Part shown: piece after piece, positions 22,872-33,850 of the stretch
Layout of the letters: every line of letters begins with the position of its first letter
How positions within the stretch are numbered: position 1 is the stretch's first letter
Origin: Thalassia testudinum
Lineage: Eukaryota; Streptophyta; Magnoliopsida; Alismatales; Hydrocharitaceae
Length of the DNA stretch: 64,000 nt
Assembly: GCA_037157565.1 (NCBI GenBank)
Contig: JAZHRO010000063.1
Location: 152,818,501 to 152,882,500, forward strand
Direction of reading: 5' to 3'
Notes under the pieces: generated by a model
Database searches by the model: none
The model's input: only the letters and a program-made list of their open reading frames with translations
What the model was told of the DNA's origin: nothing
Position numbers and translations under genes: made by a program

Positions 22872-23257
22872 CTAGGGTTTGGCATCCTTTTTGGCCAAGA
22901 GATGTCTCATGGCCGAGTGGTCGGTATAGATGATGACATGAGACCCTAAGAGATAAGCCTTGAATTTTTTCAAAGCAAATACTACAGCTAGTAATTCCTT
23001 TTCAGTAACAGTGTAATTCCTCTGGGCTTCATCCAGAGTTTTACTAGCATAGTAGATGACAGAGGGCTTCCTATCTATTTTTTGACCCAAAACAACCCCA
23101 ACCGCGTAATCAGATGCGTCAGTCATGATCTTAAAAGGGGCTGTACAAATCGGTGGTTGCAACACTAGAGCACAAGTGACTGCCATTTAAAGGAAATCAA
23201 ATGCCTTATGACATGATTTGTCGAAAACAAACGGCATTTCTTTAGCGAGAAGATTTC
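22872..23257 (-). pseudogene. Element E RNase H domain
   Basis: Ribonuclease H part of the pol polyprotein, which removes RNA from the RNA-DNA hybrid in reverse transcription. MTDASDYAVGVVLGQ (first Asp), TEKELLAVVFALKKF (Glu) and YTDHSAMRHLL (Asp) are intact in the open part 22872-23186. An in-frame stop lies just upstream (about 23187) and another ends the segment at 22872. The RT-RNase H connection at 23190-23300 is frameshifted relative to RT. Confidence 0.88.
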
Positions 23258-24445
23258 CTAGGGGACGAGCAACCTTCGAGAAATCCTTGATGAATCTTCT
23301 GAGAATCCCACATGACCAAGAAATGATCGAATTTGTTTAACAGATGTAGGAGGAGGAAGTTTAGCAATAGCATCAACCTTAGCTTTATCCACTTCAATTC
23401 CCCGTTCAGAGATTACATGACCCAAGACGATGCCTTCATGTGTCATGAAATGACTCTTTTCCCAACTAAGGACCAATCGTGTTTTGATACATCGCTTAAG
23501 AATCATTTCTAGATTAGGCAAACAAGAGTCAAACGATTCTCCAAAAATAGAGAAATCGGCCATGAAGACTTTCATAAACTCTCCTACCATGTCAGAGAAT
23601 ATGGCTAACATACACCTTTGAAAAGTCGCAGGTGCATTGCATAAACAGAAAGGCATCCTATGGAAAGCAAAGGTTCCGTAGGCATAGGTGAAAGTAATTT
23701 TTTCCTGATCCTCGGGATGTATAGGAACTTGGTTGTATCCCGAGTAGCCATCAAGAAAACAGAAGTACTTCTGCCCGACTAGTCTTTCCAAGATTTGATC
23801 AATGAAAGGCAGGGGGAAATGATCCTTTTTCGTGTCTATGTTCAGCTTCCTATAATCGATACAAACCCTCCAAGAGGAAGCTAAACGACTTGTGATGGAT
23901 TCTCCTCTCTCGTTAGTCACAACGGTAATTCTGGCTTTCTTGGGAACAATCTTCACGGGACTTACCCAAGGGCTATCAGAGATTGGATAAATAATTCCTA
24001 CATCGAGCCACTTAATGATTTCCTTTTTGGCCACTTCTCGCATATTTGGATTTAATCTCCTCTACATCTGGTGAGAAGGGCAGGATCCATCTTCCAAGAA
24101 TATTCTATGATTGTAGTAAGATGGCTCGATCCCCTTAAGGTCATGAATGGTCCAACCAATTGCCTCCTTGTGTTCCTTCAGGACCTTGATTAATTTAATC
24201 TCTTGCTCCTTTGTTAATTTAGCACTGATAATCACAGGGAGCATCTTCTGTGGTCCTAAAAATTGATATTTCAAATTCTCAGGTAATGGTTTTAGTTCAA
24301 GCTGGGGTGGGTTGATGATTGAAGGTAAGGAAGATGCTAAAGACTCATCAAGAGGAAGAGGTTGAGAGTGAACAAAATCAATAACCTCTTCAGAAGATGG
24401 TAGGTCTACCATAGAGGGTTGCAAGTCCAATTCAGCATCAAAGGA
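23258..24445 (-). pseudogene. Element E reverse transcriptase, catalytic Asp changed to Ala
   Basis: RT domain of the pol polyprotein. 24062-24430 is the linker; after an in-frame TAG, 23258-24043 carries the fingers and palm: SPWVSPVKIVPKK, CIDYRKLN, FLDGYSGYNQ (first catalytic Asp, residue 98), MPFCLCNAPATFQ (a Cys where Gly is usual) and then VFMADFSIFG. The last should hold the paired catalytic aspartates, but the first is Ala (codon GCC, 23558-23560), an A-to-C transversion relative to GAC rather than the usual deamination. The frame is lost after LGHVGF near 23310. A TAA near 24446 separates this from protease. Confidence 0.9.
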
Positions 24446-25462
24446 TTAACTTTCAATTGAAGAAACCATCAAACAAGTTTCAATGTTCACATCATCCTCC
24501 TCAAGTTCCTTAATAAATCCACAATCCTCAAATTTATTAATCACCTTAAAAATATCCAATTTCATTCGTTGATCCCCAAAGGTAATTTCCATACTATTGC
24601 TTTCACAGTTAATGTTGGCCTTACCAGTAGCCAGGAATGGACACCCTAGAATGATGGGCACGTTCCTCAGATTTTCCGGTACATCCATGTCAAGGACAAG
24701 GAAATCTATAAGAAAATAGAAATCATTGACCTTAACTATAACATCTTCAATAACGCCTCGCAGATTTGTGACCGAACACTCCGCTAATTGTAGCGTTACT
24801 GACGTCGGCTGAAGTTCACCTAATCCAAACTTCTCGTAAAAAGAAGTCAGAATTAGGTTGATGGATGCACCCAGATCCAAAAGTGCTCTATCAAACGTGT
24901 AATCTCTAATGACACAAGAAATCAACGGAGCACCAGAATCTCTCTTTTTCTGAGGGAGGTGGTGCAGGATAACAGAACTAGCCTGCTCGGAGAGTACCAC
25001 CTTCGTCGGAATAGATTCTCTCAACTTACACTTTTGTGTACATAAATCCTTTAAAAATCTTGCATAAGCCGGTATATGCTTGATAGCATCAAGGAGCGGG
25101 ATATTGATCTCAACATTCCTAAAAATATTCAGAAGCTCCTCATTGCTATCAACAGACTTCTTCTTCTTTGATTTGACCAAAGCTTCAGGGAAAGGAACAT
25201 GAGTCATATCTTTAGAATCAGGTTCCTGAGCCTTCATTTTTTCTCCAGAATTCTCCTCTCTCTCCTTAGGTTCTTCAAGATTTGGTAGATCAGAATAGTG
25301 TGGTTGTGGATCTTGAGTCTGCTTACCACTCCTCAAGGTAACAGAATTTGCAGATGCATAAGAGTTTGGGTCTTGGGGAGGGTTAGGAAAGATTGGAGGA
25401 GCTTGATTAGCCAAGAATTGTTGATGTGAAGAAGAAGAAGAGGAAGGACCCTGCTCAACCAC
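24446..25462 (-). pseudogene. Element E gag C-terminus/aspartic protease
   Basis: The longest intact part of E (338 codons). The first half is low-complexity, polar and rich in S, Q, P, E and K. The retroviral-type aspartic protease follows: FDRALLDLGASINL (residues 190-203; DLGAS is the Athila/Tat-type variant of the D-[ST]-G active site), TSVTLQLAECSV, and near residue 270 PIILGCPFLATGKANI, the flap-to-C-terminal hallmark. It would cleave the gag-pol polyprotein. It ends at a TAA in frame with the RT linker. Confidence 0.85.
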
Positions 25463-26984
25463 CTAAGCATGTGCGTATGGGTCCCTCTGATTTCCGTACC
25501 CATGGGCTTGATTGCCTGGATTCAGAATATTTCGCAGGTTGGGTATGGGTTGGGATGGCAGAGATCTGGGTTGATGAGGGTTAGCAATGAGCTCAGTCTG
25601 CAAGTTGACCAGTGAGGTTTTCATTTGCTGCATGAGCTAGAGCATGGATCGTTGCATCTCTACCATTTGCCTGTTCAAATCAGCCTGCCCTATGGGTTGA
25701 CGGGCATTCCAAGCTGGTTGATTGACCTGATTTGGGGGCAACTGAGTATACACATGACCCTAACTCATTGGTCGTTGCAGAGCATAGTTGCTGGGTCAGA
25801 ATTGGGTCTGTTGCCCTGGGTTTTTCCATGAGAAGTTAGGGTGGTTTCTCAAACCCAGATTATAAGCATTAAAGTAGGGGTTGGATCTAACATTCTCCTG
25901 TACAGCACAGACATCCTCGTAGGGTGGGGATGGAGAGAAAGAAAGGGAAGGATAAAAAAAATTGGGACCAAAGGCCCCAGTTTGGAACCCGCAAGGTTCC
26001 GAATAATGCTGACTCACAGGTTGAGCCACATCGAGTTGATTCACGAACCCCTGTCCAGAAGGAGCTCCCGAAGAATGGAATCCTAAATTTTGGGATTGAG
26101 GGGATCGAGAGTTCATAGAATTTCCATCCATCCACTCTTCCATTCTCTTAGCAACCAAGTCCACCTTGTCAAGTTTGTTACAAATCAATTCCATATCAAA
26201 TGGGAGATTCATGAACTCCATTAACATTTGATCTGGGCTGCTGGGACCTGTTAAAAGTATCCATGGAGGCATGATTGATTGAATTCTTGCTCATTTCCTC
26301 AAACAAATCATGTGCACTATCTGTGTCTTTGTTGAGGAAATTACCTCCGCAAGAAGCATCCACGTGATTTCTGAGTTGCTCAGTCAACCCGTGGTAGAAG
26401 ATCTGCACGAGTTGCCATTTTGGCACCTCATGGTGTGGACACTTCTGCAATAGGTCCTGGAATCGCTCCCAGGCCACATGAAACTGCTCCCCCGACCGTT
26501 GGGTAAAGGTAGTGATTGCCCGTCTCAAGGCATTAGTACGTTCGACAGGGAAGAATTTCTTCATAAAGGCAGATTTCGACTCATTCCAAGTTATAATTGG
26601 TCTTCCTATTGTCTTGTACCAATGAGCGGCTTTATTCCTAAGAGAGTGGGGGAAGAGCCTCTTGATCATTTGCTCCTCATTCACGTTTCGTGCCTTGGTG
26701 GTCTGGACCAAAGTTGTCAAGTCCTCCAAGTGTTGAAATGGGTCTTTGAAGCCAAGCCCATGGTAATGTTTGATCAGGCTTAACACCTGGGGCTTGATTT
26801 CTATGTCTCCGACCAGAATCTAGATGCTAGGACGTTCCCTATAATTTGAAGGATCATAAAAATCCTTCAAGGGCTAAGTGCCCTGCATTCTCTGGAACCA
26901 TTCTTGCATTCTCTGCATTTGTTCCAGCTGCCTTTGGAATTCCTCCTGTGGATCCCGAGGCAGAGGAGGCTGTTGGTCGGCCAT
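25463..26984 (-). pseudogene. Element E gag, broken by stops and a frameshift
   Basis: Capsid protein gene. The natural start is probably ATG at 26984 (MADQQPPLPRDPQEEF...), in frame with the larger open part 26196-26786 but separated by TAG at 26874-26876 and 26820-26822. The open part is the retrotransposon gag domain (GLGFKDPFQHLEDL, NKAAHWYKTI, TQRSGEQFHVAWERFQDLL, QIFYHGLTEQLR). Between about 26200 and 26270 the reading shifts into 25796-26272 (LICNKLDKVDLVAKRMEEW ... NHPNFSWKNPGQQ), the Athila-type C-terminal part. No CCHC zinc knuckle is seen. Confidence 0.85.
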
Positions 26985-28265
26985 GGGATCAATTTGACCA
27001 AAATCCAATTTGAGCCTCCTAGAATACTCTAATGGTCCTTCCAATCAGGGATTCAATGACTGTCTTCCCAGCATAAACTAGGAGAAGGTCGGAAGGACTA
27101 AGGATAAGGACCTTGCAGCACAACAAAACAAGCCTGTCCTTAAGTGGGGTAGCCTAAGTATCTACAGAATCCCAAAACCCACCTTAAGATTGTAAATAAT
27201 TTACTCTACTTGTGTCTATTCAATCCAACTAGTTAGAAGGAGGGACTAAGGAGAAGGTTCTTCCTTCAGCTTGCGCCTCTGGTTCCTAATGTACCCCCCA
27301 GCCGCAGTCGTTTGACGCTACTCCCCTAGCTAGACAGCAGATTAATCAGTAAAAGTAGGTTAATCAAAAACAATCTCAGACTAGGGCCTAAAGAGTGAAT
27401 CAGTCCTTAAGGCCAACGTCTACTCGATTTTGTTAAGGCCTGGGATTGTAGTGCTTATGGAATGGGTTGTGCCCTTAATGATTGATTGAGAATTGTGTAA
27501 CTGTGTGCACAACCAGGGTTTTTAAGCAAGATTATTTGTGATGTATAAATTTTAATGTTCAAATCTTGCTTAAGTAGCTTTTAGGGTTTAAAATTTGGTT
27601 GATTTCAATCAAGTTTAAGGCAAACCAGGTTTTCAACCATGGGTGAAGATTGCTTTCCTTTAAAACCAGAAATAAAGTGGAGTGCTTGGAATAAACCTAA
27701 ATTGAAAACCCTAAAGAGAAGCTACTTGATGAGTTGATTTTAGGTAGAGTGGTGTGACCCAAACAACTCAAACAACGGGCCATAACTGCACCACTAGGTT
27801 AGGCACACAAAGATGGTTAACCAAGACTGATTTCTATTCTTTTATGTGTTGCTTTGTGTGTACCGATTCTATAGATCAGAACCCGGTTGAGTAGAAGCAA
27901 ATCAAGTAGGTTAAGTGCCTTGAATGTGGGTGTATGTTGTGTGTCTGTTGAAAATTACCCCACAAAATTATCTTTTTGTTGCTTTTTTATAAGTGAGGGT
28001 GGAATGAGTGAGTGAGAATCCAAACAACCAAACTAATCCTAGGACTTATGCAAACACCTAGGTTAATTACAATTTGAATTTAATGTGACAAATGAAATCT
28101 ATGGAGGGGGAAGAATGGGGAGCACTTACAGTTGTCTTCAACTGCACTTTACTCTGGTCTACCGCTTGATGATTCCCTGATGGAGGTCTCTGTAAAACAA
28201 TAGACACAAGAGAAAGCAGTTAGAAGACAATAAAGTGCGTGAAATGTGAAAAGAAGATCGAAAAT
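26985..28265 (-). other. 5' leader of element E
   Basis: Non-coding, about 1.3 kb between primer site and gag. A block at 27230-27420 is strongly conserved with element G (43420-43620): a GTAGACGTTGGCC segment, CTAGCTAGGGGAG, GGCTGGGGGGTAC, AGAGGCGCAAGC and the perfect hairpin GAAGG-AAGAA-CCTTC (27253-27267, sense). This block is shared although the coding regions of E and G are unrelated, so it is a candidate packaging or dimerisation signal. Confidence 0.65.
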
Positions 28266-28293
28266 CATTGCCTCCCCGGCAATGACGCCAAAA
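28266..28293 (-). other. Primer-binding site of element E (tRNA-Asp type) in a stem-loop
   Basis: Sense strand after the LTR: TTT, then TGGCGTCATTGCCGGGGA (28273-28290), two differences from the tRNA-Asp complement. CATTGCC-GGGGA-GGCAATG (28266-28284) can form a 7-bp stem over it. The A-T pair here replaces a G-C pair found in other elements. Confidence 0.85.
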
Positions 28294-30025
28294 TGTTGAA
28301 GCTACGGGTTACTACGCTATCATATCTGGTTTTGAAAACCTGTCGTTGTAGTTTGAAAGCAAAGAACTTGTGTTCAATAAATAAAATTTATATCGAAATA
28401 GAAATCCCGGGTCAAACTCAGGAAGGCTACGTCTATCTAAATTCGTAATTATATCTTTTTAGGGTTTCTTGTTGAAAAGTGGAATAATTACAATGAAGCA
28501 ATGTAAATAATCAGAATAATAGAGAGAGATAGAGAAAGAGAGAGAGAAAACATGCACTTAATATTTCAAAATGTTTATACAACTAAACCAGTGGGAAATT
28601 ACGCTAGAAAGCAGGAAAATTCTACACTAGAAAGTTGGAAAGAGGAATGGAAGAGAGAAGTTATCTACCTCGACGATTGCTTGGAGGACGAGCTGGACAG
28701 GACGACACCTGGAAGACGAAGGATGGATCGGGAAGAAGGAGGTCGAGGCAGGAGGAACGAGAACAGGGCAGCACGTCATCGTCGTCGCGGGATCCGCTTT
28801 TGAAATGGGGGCGAAAATTTGACTTTATCTCTCGAGGAGCATCCCGGGTATGGGACAAGCTTCTCTTGAACTTTGGAGAGGGAGAGAAGAAAAGGAAGGG
28901 ATGAGAATTTCGTATGGAAGGGGTCTCCTTTTATAGTTGCAAGGAGTGAGGGCAATTTGGTCATTACAAGTTGAAAATCATTAACTCAGGACCTTTAGTG
29001 ACGGATAAATCTGTCACTAAAGGCCTGAACGTGGCCATAGTGGGGCGGTGCGTGTGCACCCGCTCACCTCCCCAAGCCTCAATGCCTTTCCACGTTCTCT
29101 AAATCTCGGCCGTTCGATCGTGAGATCAAATGGCTGAGAGCACTCCTCACCTCGCCTCCTTTACGCGCGCATACTCGCGCGATCCCGCGTCACGCGGGGG
29201 CGTGTGATGGCGCATGGATGCCATCGGGCACGCATAGCCGCTGGATCTTCATCAGGCGATCGATCACGCTCGCGCACCCGCTCGCTTCTCGTGGCTCGAA
29301 CCCATGCCAAATTACGATCGAATGCCTTATCCACTGTGCTGCGCACGTGGATGGGCGGGAAGTGTGCGTTAGGTGCGTGCGATCTGGACCGTTGGATTAA
29401 GATCCAACGATCGAGGCTACGTCTTCATTTGGGCTTCAAAGAATGAAGGCATTGGTTGGGATCCCACTCAGCCATTGGATCTTGATCCAACGGCCGAGAG
29501 GCGTGGGCGCTAGAGGCTTCAGGGGCTATGTGCGACCGGTTGGGCAGCCAAGATGGCACCACGTGGCACCATCTTGGCTGTTCATCTTCTGGATGATGTA
29601 GACGGTGACATGGGTATCGGATTGAGTCGATTTTCATGTCGTTAGGCTGCGATTGTCGATCCGAATCCATCTATGCTGTTGGATTTGTCATCTGAAGTGC
29701 GGATTAACACATCTTAGCCCTTGATCTTCTAGGGTTCCTCAGTCTCTATCTAATGCTATCGATATCCGATTAGGGCAATCTTGGAGTCGTTGAACTCCAA
29801 CCATTGCCTTGATCAGATACGTACGGTTGGATCTTCGATCCGAGGCTCCGATAAAAAGTTGCCCTGTCCCTGAACATAAAAGGAGACAATTAACCTCCAT
29901 TTTATTCAGACTAATCTAAATGCAAGATGATGCATGCCATGCAATATCTATAGTATGTAATGCAATTCTATGCTTAAGAACATGCATAAATAGACATTTT
30001 ATGTAATATAAACATGTTTACATCA
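28294..30025 (-). mobile_element. 5' LTR of element E
   Basis: TGTTGAAGCT...TTTACATCA, 1732 bp, next to the primer site on its low-coordinate side. The TATA box (sense CTATAAAAGG) is at 28927-28936, the promoter-proximal inverted repeat at 28994-29021 (one arm mismatched), the A-box/B-box pair at 29284-29345, and the G-box palindrome CCAAGATGG...CCACGTGG...CCATCTTGG at 29548-29577. Full-length partner of 18252-19992. Confidence 0.93.
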
Positions 30026-30030
30026 ATCAG

Positions 30031-30590
30031 GTATGTCAATCTACACACTATTTGAATTAGATTCTATTTGGTTTGGGGGTCCACAACAACCTTGATTTTC
30101 TAACCCGGGCTCTGGGAAATCATATTGATCCTCAATATTATTCCAAGATGTCTCATCATCTTCTGAAGGGATGTATGGGTATTTTTGATCAATGGCTTAC
30201 TTTAATTTATTTAGCATGTACCCACGTTTTTCCATGAGACCTTGGTACACCTCCCAAAGGTGTGGATTTGACAAACATTGCATATACTCAGTATTGTGCA
30301 ATCTCCACAATTCACTGTATTCAGTTAAGAGATCGTCCTAGGTTGAACCATGTAACATTTGTGTAAATAGCATTCCAGCATGATTCATCATGTGGGTTGT
30401 TGTTTCTGGTATAGTAACTTGAATACGTCTAGATGGATTCAAGTTTTTGTAATTTTCATCATGATGTGATAGAGCATCCTCAATCATCTTTTCTTTCATG
30501 CTTATTTGGGATCCAGGTTTCCTAAAAAGTCTTCCTAATTTGTCAGGTTGCATTTTCAAATCAGGTGGGTGAATCAAGATGTAGAATCAA
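30031..30590 (-). pseudogene. 5' half of the element-C ORF (unknown family)
   Basis: Minus-strand reading: LGRLFRKPGSQISMKEKMIE, DALSHHDENYKN, SRRIQVTIPETTTHMMNHAG (30338-30577), then after a TAG the in-frame YSELWRLHNTEYMQCLSNPH and EKRGYMLNKLK, then an acidic part (PSEDDETSWNNIEDQYDFPE) up to the E insertion at 30030. It looks helical and charged at first, then tryptophan-containing, then acidic. F (37763-38160) keeps the same order. It is not a recognised gag domain. Confidence 0.55.
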
Positions 30591-31780
30591 ATTCAGGTTC
30601 AGATTTGAAGTGATTGGATCATATCAGAAATCCCCGAGAAGATCAATTCTAATGAGGCCTCTAGGTTAAACAACCTAGGGACCTTTCCTATGTTTGTGTT
30701 CTAAAGAATAGATGAGGGACTGGATGTAAATTGTACCCAATCAAGGCACCCAAAGATTTTGGATGACTAAGGCTTGTTTTGAGGTGGATGATATCTCTGG
30801 ATCAAAAATTCACACACCTGAGAAGCACTTAGGTAGCCAGGAAGGGAGAACCCCACAAAGACCCCTACACTGTAGAGTGTCCCCATGGGTTACAGGGTTT
30901 CCCCTACCCGACCTTGTCACTGCAGTTCCAAGTAGACTAGAATGTATGAATTGAGACCTTAAGTCTACCAATTTTATTCCTAGTTTGTCCCTTGGATTTC
31001 ACTTGATTAGAAGTATTTTTTGAGAAGGCACTTGATTAGAAGTTAATTCAATTTTGTGACCTAATTTAGAGGTTGATTGGCCTACAAGGTTGACCAACTT
31101 CACCTGACCTGCCCTAAAAAACAGAGAATGAAATCTGGGTCAAGACCCAAAGATCACCTTGAACTGACTCTCAGGTTATTAGGTCCACAATTTTAGGGTT
31201 TGAGTTAATTTAGAGCCTGATTTTAGGATTCTTCTAATTAGATCTTTTCAAGCAAGGCTTTGGGTAGTACACAAATGCAGAAGGGTCAATTTCCTTTAAT
31301 TTAGGCAAGTGTGAAACTAACACTTCAAAACCCTAAAGTAGAAACCCTAATTGGTTCTATTTTAAGTCCAATTAGATTTCAAAGTGTACACCTTGGACTC
31401 AAACAAGAAGGTGAGTAGTCCAAGATGTTTAAAATTAAGTGTAAATCCCTAGTAGGTACAGACAATTTGGGTAGGGATCTCTAAATAGAATCGTCTCAAT
31501 CTTCAATCAGATATCAATTTGAATTCAAAAATCAGGAAACTTGCCTTAGAATGATAATTACTAGGAAAATAAGGCAGATGCATCCTAATTGATTTGTTTC
31601 CTTTTTCTATTCCAAAAGATTAGGAGGTTGATTAGGGAAGAAGAGAGACCTACCCCTAGAGTGGATGATTTGTGCTGAAGATCTCTTTGTGATGTACCTC
31701 ACAAAATCACAAATAAAGCAAACAAGGCAAGTTAGTGCTCAAATAACAATAAAGAAAGATAAGACTAATGTGTGAATTGC
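30591..31780 (-). other. 5' leader of element C
   Basis: Non-coding leader homologous to those of B and F. The conserved GC-rich block is at about 30835-30925 (sense GGGGAAACCCTGTAACCCATG ... GTAGGGGTC ... CTCTCCCTTCCTGG, in pieces). The short ORF at 30763-30954 on the other strand is a shadow. Confidence 0.6.
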
Positions 31781-31808
31781 CCGTTGCTTCTCGGCAACGG
31801 CGCCAAAA
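31781..31808 (-). other. Primer-binding site of element C (tRNA-Asp type)
   Basis: Sense: TTT, then TGGCGCCGTTGCCGAGA (31789-31805), matching the tRNA-Asp complement except near its end. CCGTTGC...GCAACGG gives a perfect 7-bp stem over it (31781-31800). Confidence 0.85.
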
Positions 31809-33850
31809 TGTTAATGGGCTATCGAGGAGTTTTAAATCATTTTGTTGCAGCAAAGCCTTAATCACTCAAAAATAATTAAATTTATATGCTCAGATTCAAC
31901 GAAGAGTTAGAGGTCGATCACAAAGAGCAAATAATGGAATTCACGACATTAATCTCATTCAGAATCAATGAGCACAATAAATGAAACACAATAAAGATAG
32001 TTAATGAATCAATCACTCAGAAATATATTCAATAAGAACTAATGTATGATGAAGCAAAAAAGAAAGAGAATCAAAACAATGGTGATTTGAATCACTACTA
32101 ATCCTCTTTAATTAAACATGCATTCAATTACTCAATTATTCCAATCAGAATTCAATTATAAACTATAGTACTTAAATAATGCAACAATGTTATCACCAAC
32201 TCAGATCAAACATTGATTTCCTTCCTCAGACGGCTTAAGTGTCTCAACACTTAGCCTTAGCAACACAAGGCTTCTCCTCTAAGCCTCCTCTTCTTTCAAG
32301 CCTTCCTTCTTTCTTCTCCTTTTCAATGCCTTCTCTTTCTCTTCAAACCTTCTTCTTCTTTCTTCTTCTTCAAAGGCCTTCTTCTCCTTCACAGCACACA
32401 AGGGAATCAACTCCCTTGAGCGGCTAAGTGTCACACAGAGCCAAGTCTTCAGAGAGCAAAACCCTCCCCCAGTCTCTCACAAATCCTCCTCTTCTCTCAA
32501 TCCTAGGGCATATTTGAGTCAATAACTAGGTAAAATGGATCTGGGTAATTGGGTTTAACCAGGGTCACCGGGCGTGGGTGGTGACCGAAGAGTGTGTGAG
32601 GAAAGGTGAAGGGACCTCACCCCTGTGTTCTTAGGCAAATAGCCTAGAAAACAAATCCAATATACCCGTTGTTGTTGGTCTCAGATCCCACGATGTGGGA
32701 CTAAAATGCCAATGCTTCCTTACGCAAAGCTACAGTGCGTGCTTCACTCAATTGGCTGTGCTGCAACTACTGGGTCCTTTGATTGAGGACCTGGGCGGCT
32801 TTGTGATTCACTTCTGCAGTGCCAAGGAGCGGAATTGAGGGAGATTACAGTCGGAGCACTGCGTGGTCAACTGGCGAAGGTGAGGGTGGTGGTGAACAGA
32901 CATGAGATACGGCCTTATGACCATATTAAAACATCGCAGGCTACTTGCCAAGTGTTGGTGGAGGTGGTCGTGGTGTTTGCATGGAGTGGGCATGTGTGTG
33001 GTGGCCGGATGGAGGCGAAAGGGGTGAACAGAGATGGGTGTGTTCGGTGGAGTGTTTGAGTGGGTGAATCGAGGAATTAGGCGAGGGGTTTTGTGCAGGG
33101 AGGTGAGGTGGAGCGACGACATTTGGTGGTGTGTGGCATCGCTGGAGCTTTGCTGAAGTGGAGGAACAAGGTGGCGTTGAGGGCATATCAGTGGTTGAAA
33201 GAGGAAAAGAAACGGCTAGGGAGATTAAGGAGGATAAGAGGAAGGAAGTGACCTAGCTATAGGATGAGTAGGAAGTAGATTCCCACGCCGGTGTGATGGC
33301 CGAACGTGGGGAAGATGAGACCTCCATTGAGGGAGACGGTGGCGGGGAAAGGGGGGACACTCTCGCTATAGCTGGAGAGACACGGACAAGCATAAGGAAG
33401 AAGAAGGATGGACTAATTTGGCCGTTGGCCGTCCGTCAGACCGTAGGGAGGGTTGACGCCGGAGCTTAGGTCGGATGAGGCCGAAGATGAGGGAAAGAAG
33501 AGGGCTTTCAGCCAAAACCTAGCCAAAAAGGAGTAGAATTACATCCTGGGTCATTTTATAGCCCTTAGGGGGTGTTTCTAAGCAAGGAGAGAAGCTTTCA
33601 AGCTTCGAGAGCTTCATACATAAAGGGTATCCAAATCTTTCATGTGTTCATATGAGAGATTGAGAAGGAGTTAGGGTCCATGGCTAGGTTCATTTGGAAG
33701 GGAATTCCTCAAGGAATCTCCCCTATAATTTTGGGAGTGTTTAATTGAGAATCGAGCGAGAAATCCTCGCTCGTCTCAACGGTGAAGCTTCTATTCACAC
33801 TAATGGCGGTAGGGACCTAACTACAAAGACGATGAGAAGCCTAGGGACAT
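31809..33850 (-). mobile_element. 5' LTR of element C, truncated by element F
   Basis: TGTTAATGGG... collinear with the 3' LTR of C for about 2.04 kb, then homology stops at GGGACAT (33850; equivalent to about 12984), where F starts. The TATA box (sense CTATAAAATG) is at 33553-33562. The remaining 650 bp of this LTR are not found after F. Confidence 0.85.

Larger units (their letters stand above)
18252..30025 (-). mobile_element. Element E: decayed full-length Athila/Tat-like Ty3/gypsy element
   Basis: 11.8 kb with two LTRs (18252-19992 and 28294-30025), a tRNA-Asp primer site at 28273-28290, a polypurine tract at 19993 and exact target duplicates ATCAG (18247-18251, 30026-30030). The empty site is confirmed by element F near 38300 (GATTGACAT...CTAATCTTAACG). 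Internal order on the minus strand is gag, protease, RT, RNase H, integrase, then about 1.5 kb non-coding, with no chromodomain and no env-like ORF seen. The first 175 bp of the LTRs differ at about 18 places by eye, nearly all transitions, so the insertion is old. The coding region has many stops and active-site changes. Confidence 0.93.
10899..33850 (-). mobile_element. Element C: gag-pol-less LTR retrotransposon hosting D and E
   Basis: Minus-strand element: 3' LTR 10899-13635, internal parts 13636-18251 and 30031-31808, 5' LTR 31809-33850 (cut by F). The own internal sequence is about 4.8 kb after removing solo LTR D and element E. It has a tRNA-Asp primer site and a 3' polypurine tract but no gag, protease, RT or integrase. 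Instead it carries one long decayed acidic ORF shared with B and F. It is inserted in element B at an A-run (10894-10898). It probably depended on proteins supplied in trans. Confidence 0.8.
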
